From Strongylocentrotus purpuratus (Eukaryota; Echinodermata; Echinoidea; Camarodonta; Strongylocentrotidae), in contig NW_022145538.1 in the NCBI RefSeq assembly GCF_000002235.5, positions 186,001 through 250,000 of the forward strand: 64,000 bases of DNA. The letters are read 5' to 3'. The notes beneath the pieces were generated by a model, which had not been told where the DNA came from, searched no databases, and saw only the letters and a program-made list of their open reading frames with translations. Made by a program: the position numbers and the translations under genes. Shown here piece by piece: positions 22,830 to 35,111 of the stretch; within the stretch, counting starts at the first letter, position 1, and each line of letters starts with the position of its first letter.

Positions 22830-23461
22830 GAAAGAAGTACGAAATACATGTGCGCTCTACAATACAGGCACTAGACTAGTGTAGTACATGGGGCCACGCC
22901 CACTCTCCCTGCCTACCATATACATGTACCAATATACTCCAATTATTTTCCTCCTCTCAAATCGTAGATGATTATTTTATTGTCACTGAATGATTCTATG
23001 GTCTTACCTTGATTATAGTTATCTCGTCGACTATTCCCGAAAATAGAAGCACCCTCACCTTGTCGTAGTTTTTCCACCGTTTCTCCCCGCGTTTCTCACA
23101 CAGGTTCGCAAGCATAGAGGATTACGACTGGAACGTTTTGGTACAGCCAGAGAGGTCAGTTGTTATAGCTGCCTACCGAAGTTGCACCATCCATATAACC
23201 AGAAGGTCCACGGTAGCACGCATGTCTGCGCAAACGGAGTGTAAATATGACCTTTTGACACTTATTCAGCAAAGCCTCGCCTTTACCAAACTATTAGAGA
23301 AATATCGTGCGAAGAGCGTATAGACTAGAAAACGACATCGTACAATTATCTTCGTCGTATAAAAAACGTGTCAATGTTGATGAAGGAAAGGCTCGTGGCC
23401 TGCAATAGAGTTTGAGGGAAGTCCTTTATTGATTATTGAGTCGCAATTCTTGCAAACAGAA

Positions 23462-23502
<41 letters not shown>

Positions 23503-24130
23503 CAGAGAGAGAGAAAGAGAGAACACGACCTAGTAGGTCCATGGTGAGAGAAAAGGAAAATGGGGAGGGAGAAGCCTATCGAGACTAAAGCCCTCACGAC
23601 GGGGTTGGAAGAAACAGGCCTGAATATAGAGACTAACCACCTTCAGCTTCATACATGGATATCTAATCGGGGTGGACAGATGGGCGGTCACCGCAAAAGC
23701 CATCAGAAAGAAGCAAAAATTCATTTCTTTTAAAATGAATTATTTGATATATTTTGCTATTGCAAAAATAATAAAGGAATTAAATACTAACTAGGCAAAC
23801 TAAGACATAACATATAAGAATATAAAAGAATAAGGCAATAACTTTGTGAAACCTTCGTATACAGTATAGTATTTTATTATTTTTTAATGATCCAGTACAT
23901 GTATATGATATTCCAAACACCGTCATAAAAACATTTGATATAATAACATTAATAAACATTGATTGCATTTATTCGCATAGTGCACAATTCTCATATCCTT
24001 GACAGATATTGATATTAATTCAACATGAAAGGTTGCATCGTTCATTGTAAATAGCACGAGTATTTAGTGACGCGAAGTATTTTTCGGACTCTAATGATTT
24101 CGACAAAGATATAGGGCTACTGAATTAGGG
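22830..24130. other. Non-coding stretch with GA microsatellite
   Basis: (GA)n at about 23465-23520; otherwise AT-rich single-copy-looking sequence with no supported gene. Confidence 0.5.
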
Positions 24131-24138
24131 TTGCAATT

Positions 24139-24310
24139 GGTTTTAATAATAATAATAGCTAGTACTTATATAACGCTTTTAAGGACTACAGGCCCTCTCA
24201 AAGCGCTTTACAGATATATATCATTATCCCGGTCATCAGATTCAGGCTTACCCGCACACAATATATGCACATTCTCCACTCCCTGGGGAGCATTCCAACC
24301 AGGCGCCATT
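24139..24310 (-). repeat. LINE/SINE 3' tail, minus orientation
   Basis: On the minus strand: GGCGCCTGGTTGGAATGC.., CCGATGACCGGG-like centre, CTGTAAAGCGCTTTGAGAGG and (ATT)n. It matches the plus-strand copies at 57927, 59735 and 61655. Confidence 0.7.
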
Positions 24311-24347
24311 TTTACAAGCGCACACTTGCTAATCTAAGCATTACACT

Positions 24348-24553
24348 ATGAACATGACTGACAAAGAAAGCGGACAAAATATACAGTTCCTCAGGTAGAC
24401 AAAAGAACATCCCTTCACTGCTATTATGTAAAAAGGTGAATATGCATGTGACACCTGTTCTGCACATTTCTACATAATAGCAGTGAAGGGATGTTCCTTT
24501 GTCTACCTGAGGAACTGTATATTTTGTCCGCTTTCTTTGTCAGTCATGTTCAT
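24348..24553. repeat. 83-bp near-perfect inverted repeat (hairpin)
   Basis: Arms 24348-24430 and 24471-24553 match at 82 of 83 positions (the single difference is near GACAAAAGAAC/GTTCCTTTGTC) around a 40-base loop. The small frame at 24483-24728 overlaps the right arm and has no recognisable domain. Confidence 0.9.
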
Positions 24554-24559
24554 ATTGTT

Positions 24560-26396
24560 AGCTTTCACATCCTACCTACCGGGTAACCATTCAACACCTC
24601 CAGATTATTTCGAGATTTTCTCAGGACTATTAGATTCGCCTATAATGAAAGCGTCTATAATATTCAATAGAATTGTCTATACCTTGGTGGTGGTTCTGTT
24701 CTGTCATCAAAAACGATTTTCTACATGAAGAATGTAGACGGTACTATATCTTTATATTATTTATTTGTAACAAAAATTAGACAGGCACTTAATGTCGGCA
24801 AGAAAACTTAAACAAACACACATTTTGATTACGTTCGTGGGTTAAAAAAATCAAGATTACAAAGACTTTGTAAGACTTCAACTGAAAGGCAATTTCAGTT
24901 ACACAAACGCTATAGAAATCATGTTCGCTTACGCAATAATTTTAGTCACATTTTCGAAATGTCAATAGACGGCACACAAGGCTATCAACACTACTTGATG
25001 GTGATTTAAAACAAATTACCAAGGGAAACAATAATTATACATCGGGTATCGCATGGATAAGCAAATCTTCATAAAACTAACAGGGAAATCCAACTTTAGC
25101 ATACAACTGCTCAAAAAGAAAGCAGGAAAAATCATAAAAGCAAATTGGTGAAAGTTTGAATCGAATCAGAGAAAAGGTAAGAAAGTAATGACATCATGTT
25201 TTGAAAGTTGTAATCACTATATATGGGCACTTCGAGCCAAGTTGACTGAATCGGCAATGTCACTATGACGAAATGCCGGACTACTTTCTTAATCGTTTCA
25301 AAACAAAAAATGATTAAAGTGTAATTTTTTTCAAAATGTATGATTCAGGAAGGTCTTTTCTTTTTAGAGGACCTATACTATTATGCTATTGCTGCCCATA
25401 ATATAGTTTGATTCGTGCCCCAAGTGAGAAGGAACTGAGGAGACAAGAGAAAATAATGATAATTGTGTATGCCGGCCGGACAAACGGGAGAAATATCCCG
25501 TTACTACGTCTCAATCCATTGACCAAATTACCAATTTGATATTCGCATGGATTTAGTGATCTTATATATTTCAAAACATTCATACTTCCCTTATTATTGA
25601 CCTGATTTATTTCAAACTCTCGTCATTCTATATCTCTTATTTTTTGCTACCATACCAATGACGTCAATACAAGGGTTGAATTACCCTTCAAACCAGCGTA
25701 GGATTAAAATAAATATTGGGGTGTACACGTAATTCAGATAAAGGTAGGTAGACCAAAGTCTAAGTTTCCCCTTTATAACCATGGTGAGGCAACTAATTCA
25801 GTAGACTCCAGGCCCATTGTGTGTAATGATACATCTTGATAACTAACACAAACAACTATGAATCGGCTTGCATGGTGATGTAGGTATACAGTAGGCTTAC
25901 CTGTACATTCTAATCAATTACACCGGAAGGAGAGACCCGAGGGTCACCGATATTTGATTTTCAATTTAGTAAAACTCGAGTTACACATTATTTTATTTCA
26001 TTTCTTTTCATTATAATAATATTTGCATGTATAGTTCAAATGTTCAAAGTGTAGATGACGTCAAATACAGTCAGTGCATGATATTATGCTATGTATTATT
26101 TTGTTAGAAAATAAAATTTCTTTGACACTGTACATAATGTTATTAACAAAATATCTCAAGAAACAACACAAGTTTCTTCCCAAATAACCAAAAATATGTC
26201 AAGAGGATTTCATATCGTTTTTCAAATTCTGTACACTCAGTATAAAACCGCTATCACAGTCGATCATGATTATATATCACAATCTATATATATATATATA
26301 TACCACACGATTCTAGGCTTCTAGGTCAAAAATGGCAGGCATGAAATTCACTACTGACTGCTGGGCAGCATAGCTAAAACTATTGACCGGGCGCGT
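24560..26396. other. Non-coding stretch
   Basis: AT-rich, with a short (TA)n at about 26286-26302. No exon with splice sites and a recognisable domain was found. Confidence 0.5.
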
Positions 26397-26509
26397 ATTT
26401 TTTTTATTTAAACGCTAGTGAGGGGGAATTTCTCGATTAATTCCAATGAAACCGCTCGCGGAGAGCATAGACTGTATTTTAAACCTTTATGTACGTACTG
26501 TACTGATAT

Positions 26510-26627
26510 TAGAGACTTTTAGATTCGCACAAAGACAATGGGGATTGCTACGATCGGCGTCCTTTTTAATGCACTGCCTTGAATGGACGTCACACGTATC
26601 AGCCCACGCAAATATAAAAGCCCCTAA
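26510..26627. mobile_element. Palindromic MITE (AGACTTTTAGATT family), nested
   Basis: TAGAGACTTTTAGATTCGC at the left mirrors GCAAATATAAAAGCCCCTA at the right. The related copy at 20742-20896 has the same termini and internal 'cctt..cactgcc' core. Confidence 0.6.
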
Positions 26628-26650
26628 TGATAATGGGGTGATGCCCACAT

Positions 26651-26769
26651 TGGCCCGAATTCACAAAGCCTTTACAAACCTGGTTTGTAAAAACGCGTCG
26701 AAACGCGTCATAATTATGACGCACGAAAACCAAGGTTTGTCGACAAACCTCCTTTGTAAATTCGGGCCA
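26651..26769. mobile_element. Palindromic MITE (TGGCCCGAATT family), nested
   Basis: 119 bp, with termini TGGCCCGAATTCACAAAG and its near complement CTTTGTAAATTCGGGCCA. It is absent from the corresponding point of copy A (about 5433), which acts as an empty site. Confidence 0.7.
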
Positions 26770-28869
26770 TTGAGTTTGAAACGCACTTCTGGTCAAGAAT
26801 GGTAGAAGAATGCATCTGCATAAAAAGGATAAAATCCTTCGCTGAATAGGGATTCTTGCTATACATTAATTGTTACCTTTCTTCGCTCCAGTGATCTCGA
26901 GGCAGCAGACAGCAAGACGTGTGAATAATAAAAGTCCAAGGGAGTGGTTGTTAGAAGCTTAAACTACAAAAAACGCACACTCTCTCCAATTTTATACAAC
27001 AAAAGGTTGTCTTGGGAACCACTTCTATCTTTACGGATAGGGTGCAGGGGGGAGAGCCTTTGCCGGGAGTCTTTAATAATAAAAAGGATAAATCCTTCAC
27101 GGAATAGGAATTCTTGCTATACATTGATACCTTTCTTCGCTCCAGTGATCTCGAGGCAGCAGACAGCAAGAAATAAATAATTTGACTTTGCCGGGAGTCT
27201 TGGGGAGAAGCCCCAGGAAGTTCTTGAATAAAAAAAAAATCGGAAATTCAAAATAGTCGTTACGAGCGATATAAATTATAATTTCCCCCTTGAAAGTCAC
27301 ATAGCCCCTTTCATTTCATTCTAGAAATAACTTCTCTTTCTCTCCTAAAGAAAATTTTATATAACTTCTGTTTTCGTATTGTTGTACTTTCGTCCGCAGA
27401 CTTCTTAGGCACATATTATGTCAAGCCAACTCAGTCGGAAATGTAATATGTAGGCCTAAGTGTAAATTTAAGTTTCATGTTCTTCCCCGGTTCTTCCTTT
27501 TTTTTTCTTTCTTTCTTTCTCTCTCTCCCTCTCTCTCTGTCTCTCTCCTTTTCCTCTATCCTCTATCTTCTTCTCTTTTACATTATTGTCTCTTTTCTTC
27601 TCCTTTTTTTGTGTGTGACATGCGTTACGCGTTGGTGTGACATGCGTTACGCGTTGGTGTGACATCGCACATAAATGCCAGTTGTAGATTCCCTGTCTAA
27701 TTACAAGTATTGATCTCGATTTAAGATTTTTTTTTTAAAGTTCCTCATTAATTCTATTTCCGTTTTTCTAATACTTACACACTAATCTCCAATTTAAAAA
27801 AAATCGTCTACTTCCTCTCAAGACAACATTATATAAAGGATTCATTAATGCAAGGCTCTCTCGTGAGTAATCTCTCAATTTCAATAACTTCCTGCATTCC
27901 TCATCTCTCAGTTTCTCTTGCTTTAATATTTCTCGTTACTTCCTTCCAATTGCTCCAACTTGATTTCTACACATCTCCATATATTCTAGTTTATGCACTA
28001 TATCTATTCTTCAACTACAGGTAGATGCAAATATTACTCAAAATCCATTATATAAATCACACTCAGGATACAGCCAATGGACTAGAATTGCTTCAATCTA
28101 TATTTTACATCATTAATATATGGTTTTACAATGGCTATTGTGATGAGATGTCTAGGTAATATGTTGATGTGTTTGTTAAAATGTATTACCATGGTGCACC
28201 TTCTTGGTTTAAAAAAGATATATTTGTATGAACTGTACATGTATTAACGTAAGTTCATGCCTTTACATACCACAGTAGAAATATTATATATTTTATATTT
28301 GATGCAGAATAATATTAATATTTGAAGATTAGAAACACGAACAGATTCCATAACCATTCAAGACAGTGTTTCAAGAAAAACTTAAGCAAACTTTGTCCTC
28401 GATGTAAATTCACACTATATAGCACTAGTCTAGACTCTTCGCGAGCGGTTCCATTGGAATTAATCGAGAAATTCCCCTCGCTAGCGTGTAAATAAAAAAT
28501 ACGCGACTGGGCATAGGTCTTCTAGCGAGTACACTTAAGGAAGCAATATAGATGCGCCAGTGGATACGCGCATTTCTTTTAAATTCGTAAATTACATTTT
28601 GAACGGGATATAAAATAAAAAGACATGTTGATTGCTGTATTTTCGGGTTACGGTTAAAACAGTGCAATTTCTAGATCACATTGGGCTATAGCTGTTTTAA
28701 CCGAAACCCGAACATTCAAAGCAGTCAATATTTGTATGAACCTATTTACATAGTGACAAGCATTAATTTTGCGAACATTCTAGAAGAGGTGATTTGAAAA
28801 CAGTAGCAGTGGGAACGACCGCCCCCGTTGTCGCAAAAGAAATAGAATAACAGAAGAAGAGAGAGAGAG

Positions 28870-28883
28870 AGAGAGGGGGGAGG

Positions 28884-28922
<39 letters not shown>

Positions 28923-28945
28923 GAAAGAGGGAGGGAGAGAGAGAG
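28870..28945. repeat. GA-rich simple repeat
   Basis: (GA)n/GGGAG tract just downstream of the opsin 3' end; the Ser/Leu frames across it are spurious. Confidence 0.9.
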
Positions 28946-29142
28946 AAGTAGCGCGCTTTAGGCATGCAGCTTCGACTTCTATCAGATCGAAGCCTAGAAT
29001 CTTCATGAAGCGGTTTATAATAGAATTTTTGTTAATAAACGGTTTAAAAACTGTCATATCGTTTTTGCATCCCACAACCCATTGTGAGGTTCCTTGAAAC
29101 TTTATGGTATAGAATTACAACTCTATAAGTATCAGTGTCCAG

Positions 29143-29292
29143 GGACTCGTTTCACAAAGCTTTTTTTCAATGACAAATGCAAAAATCAGTGACAAATCGG
29201 CTGATAACCAATCAGAAGCAAGGATTTCAGTAGCTTATAACAAAAACGATCACTTGTCACTGATGACAAGTTTTGTGAAACGCCCCCAGGGC
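29143..29292. mobile_element. MITE, GTTTCACAAA.. TTTTGTGAAAC family
   Basis: 150 bp. It shares CAATGACAAATG and AATCAGAAGCAAGGATTTCA with the copy at 62357-62510, so both are members of one small family. It lies about 290 bp beyond the opsin stop. Confidence 0.72.
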
Positions 29293-29579
29293 ATATTGTT
29301 ATTTAAATCAAAGATCAGGCAAGCTTTCCTGTAGGCTAGACACTGCTCAATGTTTGAGAAAAGACACAAAAATAAAAGGCATCTTATCAAACTGGTGCAA
29401 AACAATTATGCATGCCACAAAAGAGATTTTTGGGGGCCGTCTCTCCTGCTGATACTTATTTATGCAAATGCTCTTCATTACCTTATAATAGTATAAATAT
29501 AACATATAGGTCATTTTTATATATTTTCAGTTCACCTTACTCTGGTAAATTGATCGGCTTTTTAATGCTACACTAGCAG

Positions 29580-30298
29580 CTATATTTCATTTTCTATTTG
29601 CCTTTGCACGCTAATTTGTGATTTCTTTGCCGTGTTGCAATTTGGGCTCGTTTCAAAAACACCACTGTCCGCGTTAACACTGCTCTGAGAGCTGTAATAG
29701 TCTATCGCTATCGCTGTCTTTCTTTTGTCTTCTTTACCTCCGGCAGAAACAACAGAGCAACTAGTCTTGTCCAACTTGCTCAATTTCTTTGGTTCTTTCA
29801 CGGGAATTTCTTTAATTTGGTCACAACTTGTATCCTCTTCTTCATCATCCACGTCTTGTTTTATTCCAGCATACTTGCCGTGGATTCCATCGATAATATG
29901 GTTCAATTCTAAGGAACAGTTATCCGTCGAGACTGAATTCTGCTTGGCGCGATCCCCTATTACCTCCACAGCGCCCTCTGCTGTCACGCAGTTCTGACTC
30001 TCCTCGTCAAGTTGCGTTACCTCCTTCACGACTGTCTTGTATCCAGTCTCGGGTATGCCAATATCGGATGCGCGTCTACCGAAATAAGGTGGGCGTCCTT
30101 TCCCGTGTTTCCCTGGCAACAGCTTGTTTAACCGTTCCATTTCGATAGCTGCTGATAATCTGTTACCGCTTGGTTCGACGTTGACTTTGGGCAAGATAGC
30201 AGATGGTGGTACTGGAACGGCCGCCGCACATATCTCATAGTTACCTGGTACAAGACATGAACTCGTCTGGTCGTCTTTCTTCAGCTTGCTGTCACTTG
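29580..30298 (-). CDS. Opsin exon 6 (long cytoplasmic tail and stop)
   Basis: Acceptor ..TTGAATCACAG. It encodes 238 residues starting SDSKLKKDDQTSSCLVPGNY, then the stop TAG at 29582-29580. The tail is rich in Ser, Thr, Lys and acidic residues (for example DDEEEDTSCD), has many possible kinase sites and no further membrane segment. Such tails regulate arrestin binding and trafficking in other opsins; that role is inferred here. Confidence 0.85.
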
Positions 30299-33200
30299 CT
30301 GTGATTCAACAAGAGAAAGAAAAATGAAGATATTATAACCATTACCAAAAGGAGATTGTCATTTCGCCTTACATCACAAGAGAGGCATGTAACCTACTAA
30401 GAGACATGTACGGTGCTGCGACCTCAAGACAACTATATACCAAGTATACACAAACACTTTATTTGATGAGTGTTTGTAAAGGCTCGTTCGGAAATGACGC
30501 GGTCCCGACGCGGTCCCGACGCGGTGAACCGCCGCAAACAAAATAATGGCAACTTACGCGTAACAAAGGTCCTGCGCGTATTGAATGAGCTCTGTATAAA
30601 GGTCAATTACACAGCCTAAAACACCATTTTTAAAAAGCAATGATTTTTTTTCTTCTTCTGCCTTTTACATTAGTGGAAAAACATATTTTAAAAAATCCAT
30701 CGGTGTTTTGCTATTCTGACTTTTTCCGGTCAGTAGTGCTTTAGCTAGGAAGCGAGGAGAATCATGTGACCCAAAACCGGAATAAAATCAATGCTCAATT
30801 TCTAAACAGATTCCGTTTTTGTTCAAGCGACTCTACTCGCTTCCGTGCGATCGCATGAAGAGCACGGACACTGTCATGTGTCACATGCTTTTGATAATCG
30901 GATCACAGGGAGATCGTATAGTTTGTGGTCGGCTTAAAGGGACTAGGTACACTACTGACTAGGTAACATTGTTTAGATGAGAGAAAATGGTGCGATGGTA
31001 ATGATTTCAATGCTAGATGTACAATTGAAGATAATCTGAAAGTTTGAGTGAAAACAGACCATTATTAATGATAAAAATTGGGGAAATCTGATCTGATCGA
31101 TTCATTCTTTCTCCCAAGTATATTATTGCAATTTAATTACGTTTTAGTTGAAAGTAAATTGTCACAACGCAATGAATTGGCTCTATAAAACATTCCAGAC
31201 ATGTTGAAAGTTTTTTTAAAGCCTGTCTTATGTCTTATTTTCATGGGGAAATGGTGGGAAGAATTAACGGTTAGAGGATTTCGCACAGTGACGCCTTCAA
31301 AGAAAACAATTAATATCTTTGTGGTTTGAGAATTTGTTCAGGATTTTTTGTATATTACAGGGTTAGTACGATAGAAGGAATATAATAAGTAACATTTTAT
31401 CCAACAATAAAATTACGTAGTTTTCTCATCAACCTTCAACAATGTTACCGAGTCACTTTAATATAAGAAATGATACTTACATAGGCCTAATTGTATCGGT
31501 CTGGAGCTACTAGGAGGACTTTTGTCAGTCATTATGTAAGTCATACACCCAGGGAAGAATGAAGTCAGCATCTGAAACGATAAACAAAACATAATAATAA
31601 TATAATAATAATGATAAAGCGGTGCTTATAAAGTGCTTCCCACCGAAGTATCTAGGCGTATGTCTCTAAATGACATACATGTTAGATATTGTCACTACCC
31701 ATTGCAGGACAAATCTGGCTTACGCCCCTGCCCCCCCCCCCCTCCCCCTCGATCAAAACATTGACACAACCGTCTTGTAAAGATTACGCTTCCTATACCA
31801 ACAGTGTCCCCCCCCCCCCCCCCCCAGCCATATATGGGTCCTTTTCCATGCCAATTTCAGTATGCGTCATTGGTGTTATTGTCGTTGTTGTTCTTGTTGT
31901 TCTTTTCTTCTTCATGTTCTTTTTTCGGACTCTTTTTGTTCCTGAATATTGACATATACCCAAGAGCTTTTGTACTTCTTGCTACCATGTCTTTTAAATT
32001 CAAATTTGTTTACGCCATTGGAGCATCGAGTTGAAAATCAGGCGTCCAGTTACGAAGTCACGTGACCTTTTGTAAACGCATGTCGGCCCTCAAAGTGAAG
32101 AGCTTACGAACTTTAAGTACAAGAATTGATATTGTATTTTCTTGTTTTCTTCGTAAATTAGTCATGATTCATGGTGTATTTTCATCTGTTTCATCCAAAT
32201 GTTGTTCTAGACGAAACCCTTAAATGTGACATTCATGTGGATTTCATAAATTAAATGTTTGAGTTGATTCATTTGTAAAACCCTACTGGTCCCATCTTAA
32301 AGGGAAGTTCACCCTGATATTAATTTACTTTCGATATAAGCAGAAAAATGAGAGCAACATGTCAGTGAAAAGTTGAGCAAAATCCGATTAAAATACTAAA
32401 GTTATGATTTTTTAAATTTGCGATCTATCAAACAAAATTTGGCAACTCTGTCACATATCTTGCGAGCTTCCCTCCCATTTGCTTTGTACTAGAATATATT
32501 CAGAAATGTTCCCTAACGAAAAGTGAAATCATACATGCACCCCAAATATATGTAGGCCCTATTGCATATATATTGTTATACAACCCCTGTATGACACACA
32601 TCTTTAATCCTTTCATATTCTAATACTATGCAAGTCCTCATCAGAAGACAGGCTGGGTTAATATTCAGAGTGTTATTCAAAATAACTGCAAGATTCATTG
32701 ATATTTCATTTTAGACAAATTTTCCAAAGATACGCTGGTACCCTTTACTTTGCTGTCACGGTAATAAACTTTTCTATTTTTTATAACAGCCTTGAATACA
32801 ATATTGATATTAAGTCACTAAATCGGATAATAAATCAATCAAAGGCTGTTGTTATGGTGGCTGTTTTCATCTTGTAAACTTGTCAAGATTCGGCGGCGTA
32901 GCTTAGGGGGCAGGGTTACGAGTGGAAAAGAATACAGACCGTAGTGTTGAAACACTTTAAAGCCCATCTGCACTAGTTCGGCCAGGAGGGATTAGACCTC
33001 CCTGCAAGTTCACTGACAGGTGGTTATCTCATCAAATCAGCTCCAATTAACATAAGGGAAAGGGGATCATGGGGGACCAACATGCACCGATTAGGCATTG
33101 ATTGCTATATAAAGGGCGCAAGTAGTGCAGTGGGGCTTTAAACATTCTGATCGTTACCTTCTTGAGGCTCTTCCTGAACACTCTGCTGGTGACGGCATAG

Positions 33201-35026
33201 ATGATTGGGTTGATCATGACACTACTCTTAGCGAAGAGAGAAGGTAGAGTAGTGGCCGTCAGCGAGAGCAGTTCAGATCCACCAAAGACAACAATCATTG
33301 ACGTAATGGCATACGGTGACCAGGCCACCAGGAAAGCAATTGCGATGGCGATAAGGGTCTTCAATAACTTCTGTTCTCTGTGATGATAAATGACAGTAGA
33401 AACCCATTATAACAAAATCGGTCAAGTAATTGCGACAGGAAACAATTATCTAATTTATCTGTGGTTAAAATGCAGGTGAACACCATTTTAGCGAAAAGCG
33501 GGGGTAGTTTGAAGGGCAGAAAAAAACATATTCCGATAATATTTCTCTGAAATACGATTTCAGGACCCACTATAACTTATTTTTCTTTATTATAAGATTT
33601 CAGAGCAGGTCCATTTTATGCCACGATGGTCCAAACAGAAATGGGTAAATGCCTGACATTTATCAATGAAATCGTAAAAAACAATAATGGGGATCATTTG
33701 ATGTTGTTCTTGTTGCTGCCGTTGTTGTTCCTTTTGTTGTTGTTGTGTGTGTGTTGTTGTTGTTGTTTTTTTTTGGGGGGGGCGGGAAGCTGAGTGGAAA
33801 AAAAAGAAGAAACAATTCATCCATGTGTAATACAGAAGTTTATGGCACTAACACAGAAAGTGCAATTTGGTGTCATAACTTATCGATTCGTGGGGTTGAA
33901 AAAACCATCCGCACTCTTTAAAAGCGCATCGGGTTCGAAATGAGGGCGCCATCTCGTGTTTCAAACCAACCATTGGTCTGAGTAAATCGAGGCTGTGTCA
34001 TTATAGCCTTACATTCACGAAATATCTATTTTTGATCAAGGTAGAGTATTATTAGCTAATATACAAGTATTTATATTGTTTATGACGAAATAGACCAAGG
34101 TTATCAATCATAGTTAGATTTCACAGCGTAAATGTGATTGTATCACGTATCTTTTCTTTTTCCTTCTGACATACATTTTATGCAATGGTTTCTATTTGAA
34201 ATAAATAAGCAAGATGAGTCGTGTTGGGTCATGAGAAGTATCCATTTAGACATTTCTCACCTTGAAAGAAAGGTTCTCACTATCACCACATTGGAATAAA
34301 ATTGTGTTCACACTTGTTATTATAGAATATCTAGCCCTTTGATAAAACAATGTGCAGTTCGGAGCACCCGATAGTGTGAGATGCGCCGGGCTTTGTCCTA
34401 ATGACCTTGAGAAACTTTCTCGACAGAGTCTATTTCGCTTTAGCGAGTGCACCTCGTCAGGCACGTAGCCAGAGTTCGATGTTTTTTGTTTTTTTTTTTT
34501 TTTTGGAGGGGGGGGGGGGGGGCACATACATGTAATCGATCGAGGTAAAAAAAAAGGGGTCTAAAAAAGTTCAACCGATCTTGGAAATTTTAGGGGCACG
34601 TGCCCCCACCCCCCCCCCCCCCCGTGACTACGTGCCTGCACCTCGTCCCACGCACTAGATCTGTGCATCATTTCGAATGGACATGTCATAATATTAAAGA
34701 GTTCACCTTCTTCTTCTATTCCTCTCATGTGTCTTGATGCTGTTGGACGTAGCCCATCGTGGCATTCTCCTCGTCGTGAGAAAGATACAGATGTAGCAGT
34801 ACATCATGATCACGATACTGGATATGAACGTTAAGAACATCATCGCGAGTACGTAAGACATGATCTGAGGTTGATCACTATCCCATTTCACACTGCACCA
34901 AGCACCTGTTCCTTCATAGGTGAATTCACCCCAACCGGCTAGTGGAAACACGGCCCAGGCGAATGAGAACACCCACGGTATGGAGATCATCAAGAAGGCC
35001 TTGGGGTACGTCACCACGATGCCTGC

Positions 35027-35111
<85 letters not shown>

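Larger units (their letters stand above)
26397..28506. mobile_element. TIR element of about 2.1 kb (copy B), non-autonomous
   Basis: The ends are inverted repeats of about 65 bp: CGCGTATTTTTTTTATTTAA at the left, running to AATGAAACCGCTCGCG, and its complement at 28440-28506. The interior has no transposase. It includes CT-rich tracts and two further palindromic MITEs (26510-26627, 26651-26769). No target-site duplication was recognised, so the superfamily is unknown. Confidence 0.75.

Noticed and set aside
33047..33157. Extension of opsin exon 4 as the true C-terminus
   Set aside because: Splicing at GTAACG to 31571 gives helix 8 with the palmitoylation Cys and a phase-consistent tail, while the extension is repeat-derived. 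It is kept only as a possible isoform.
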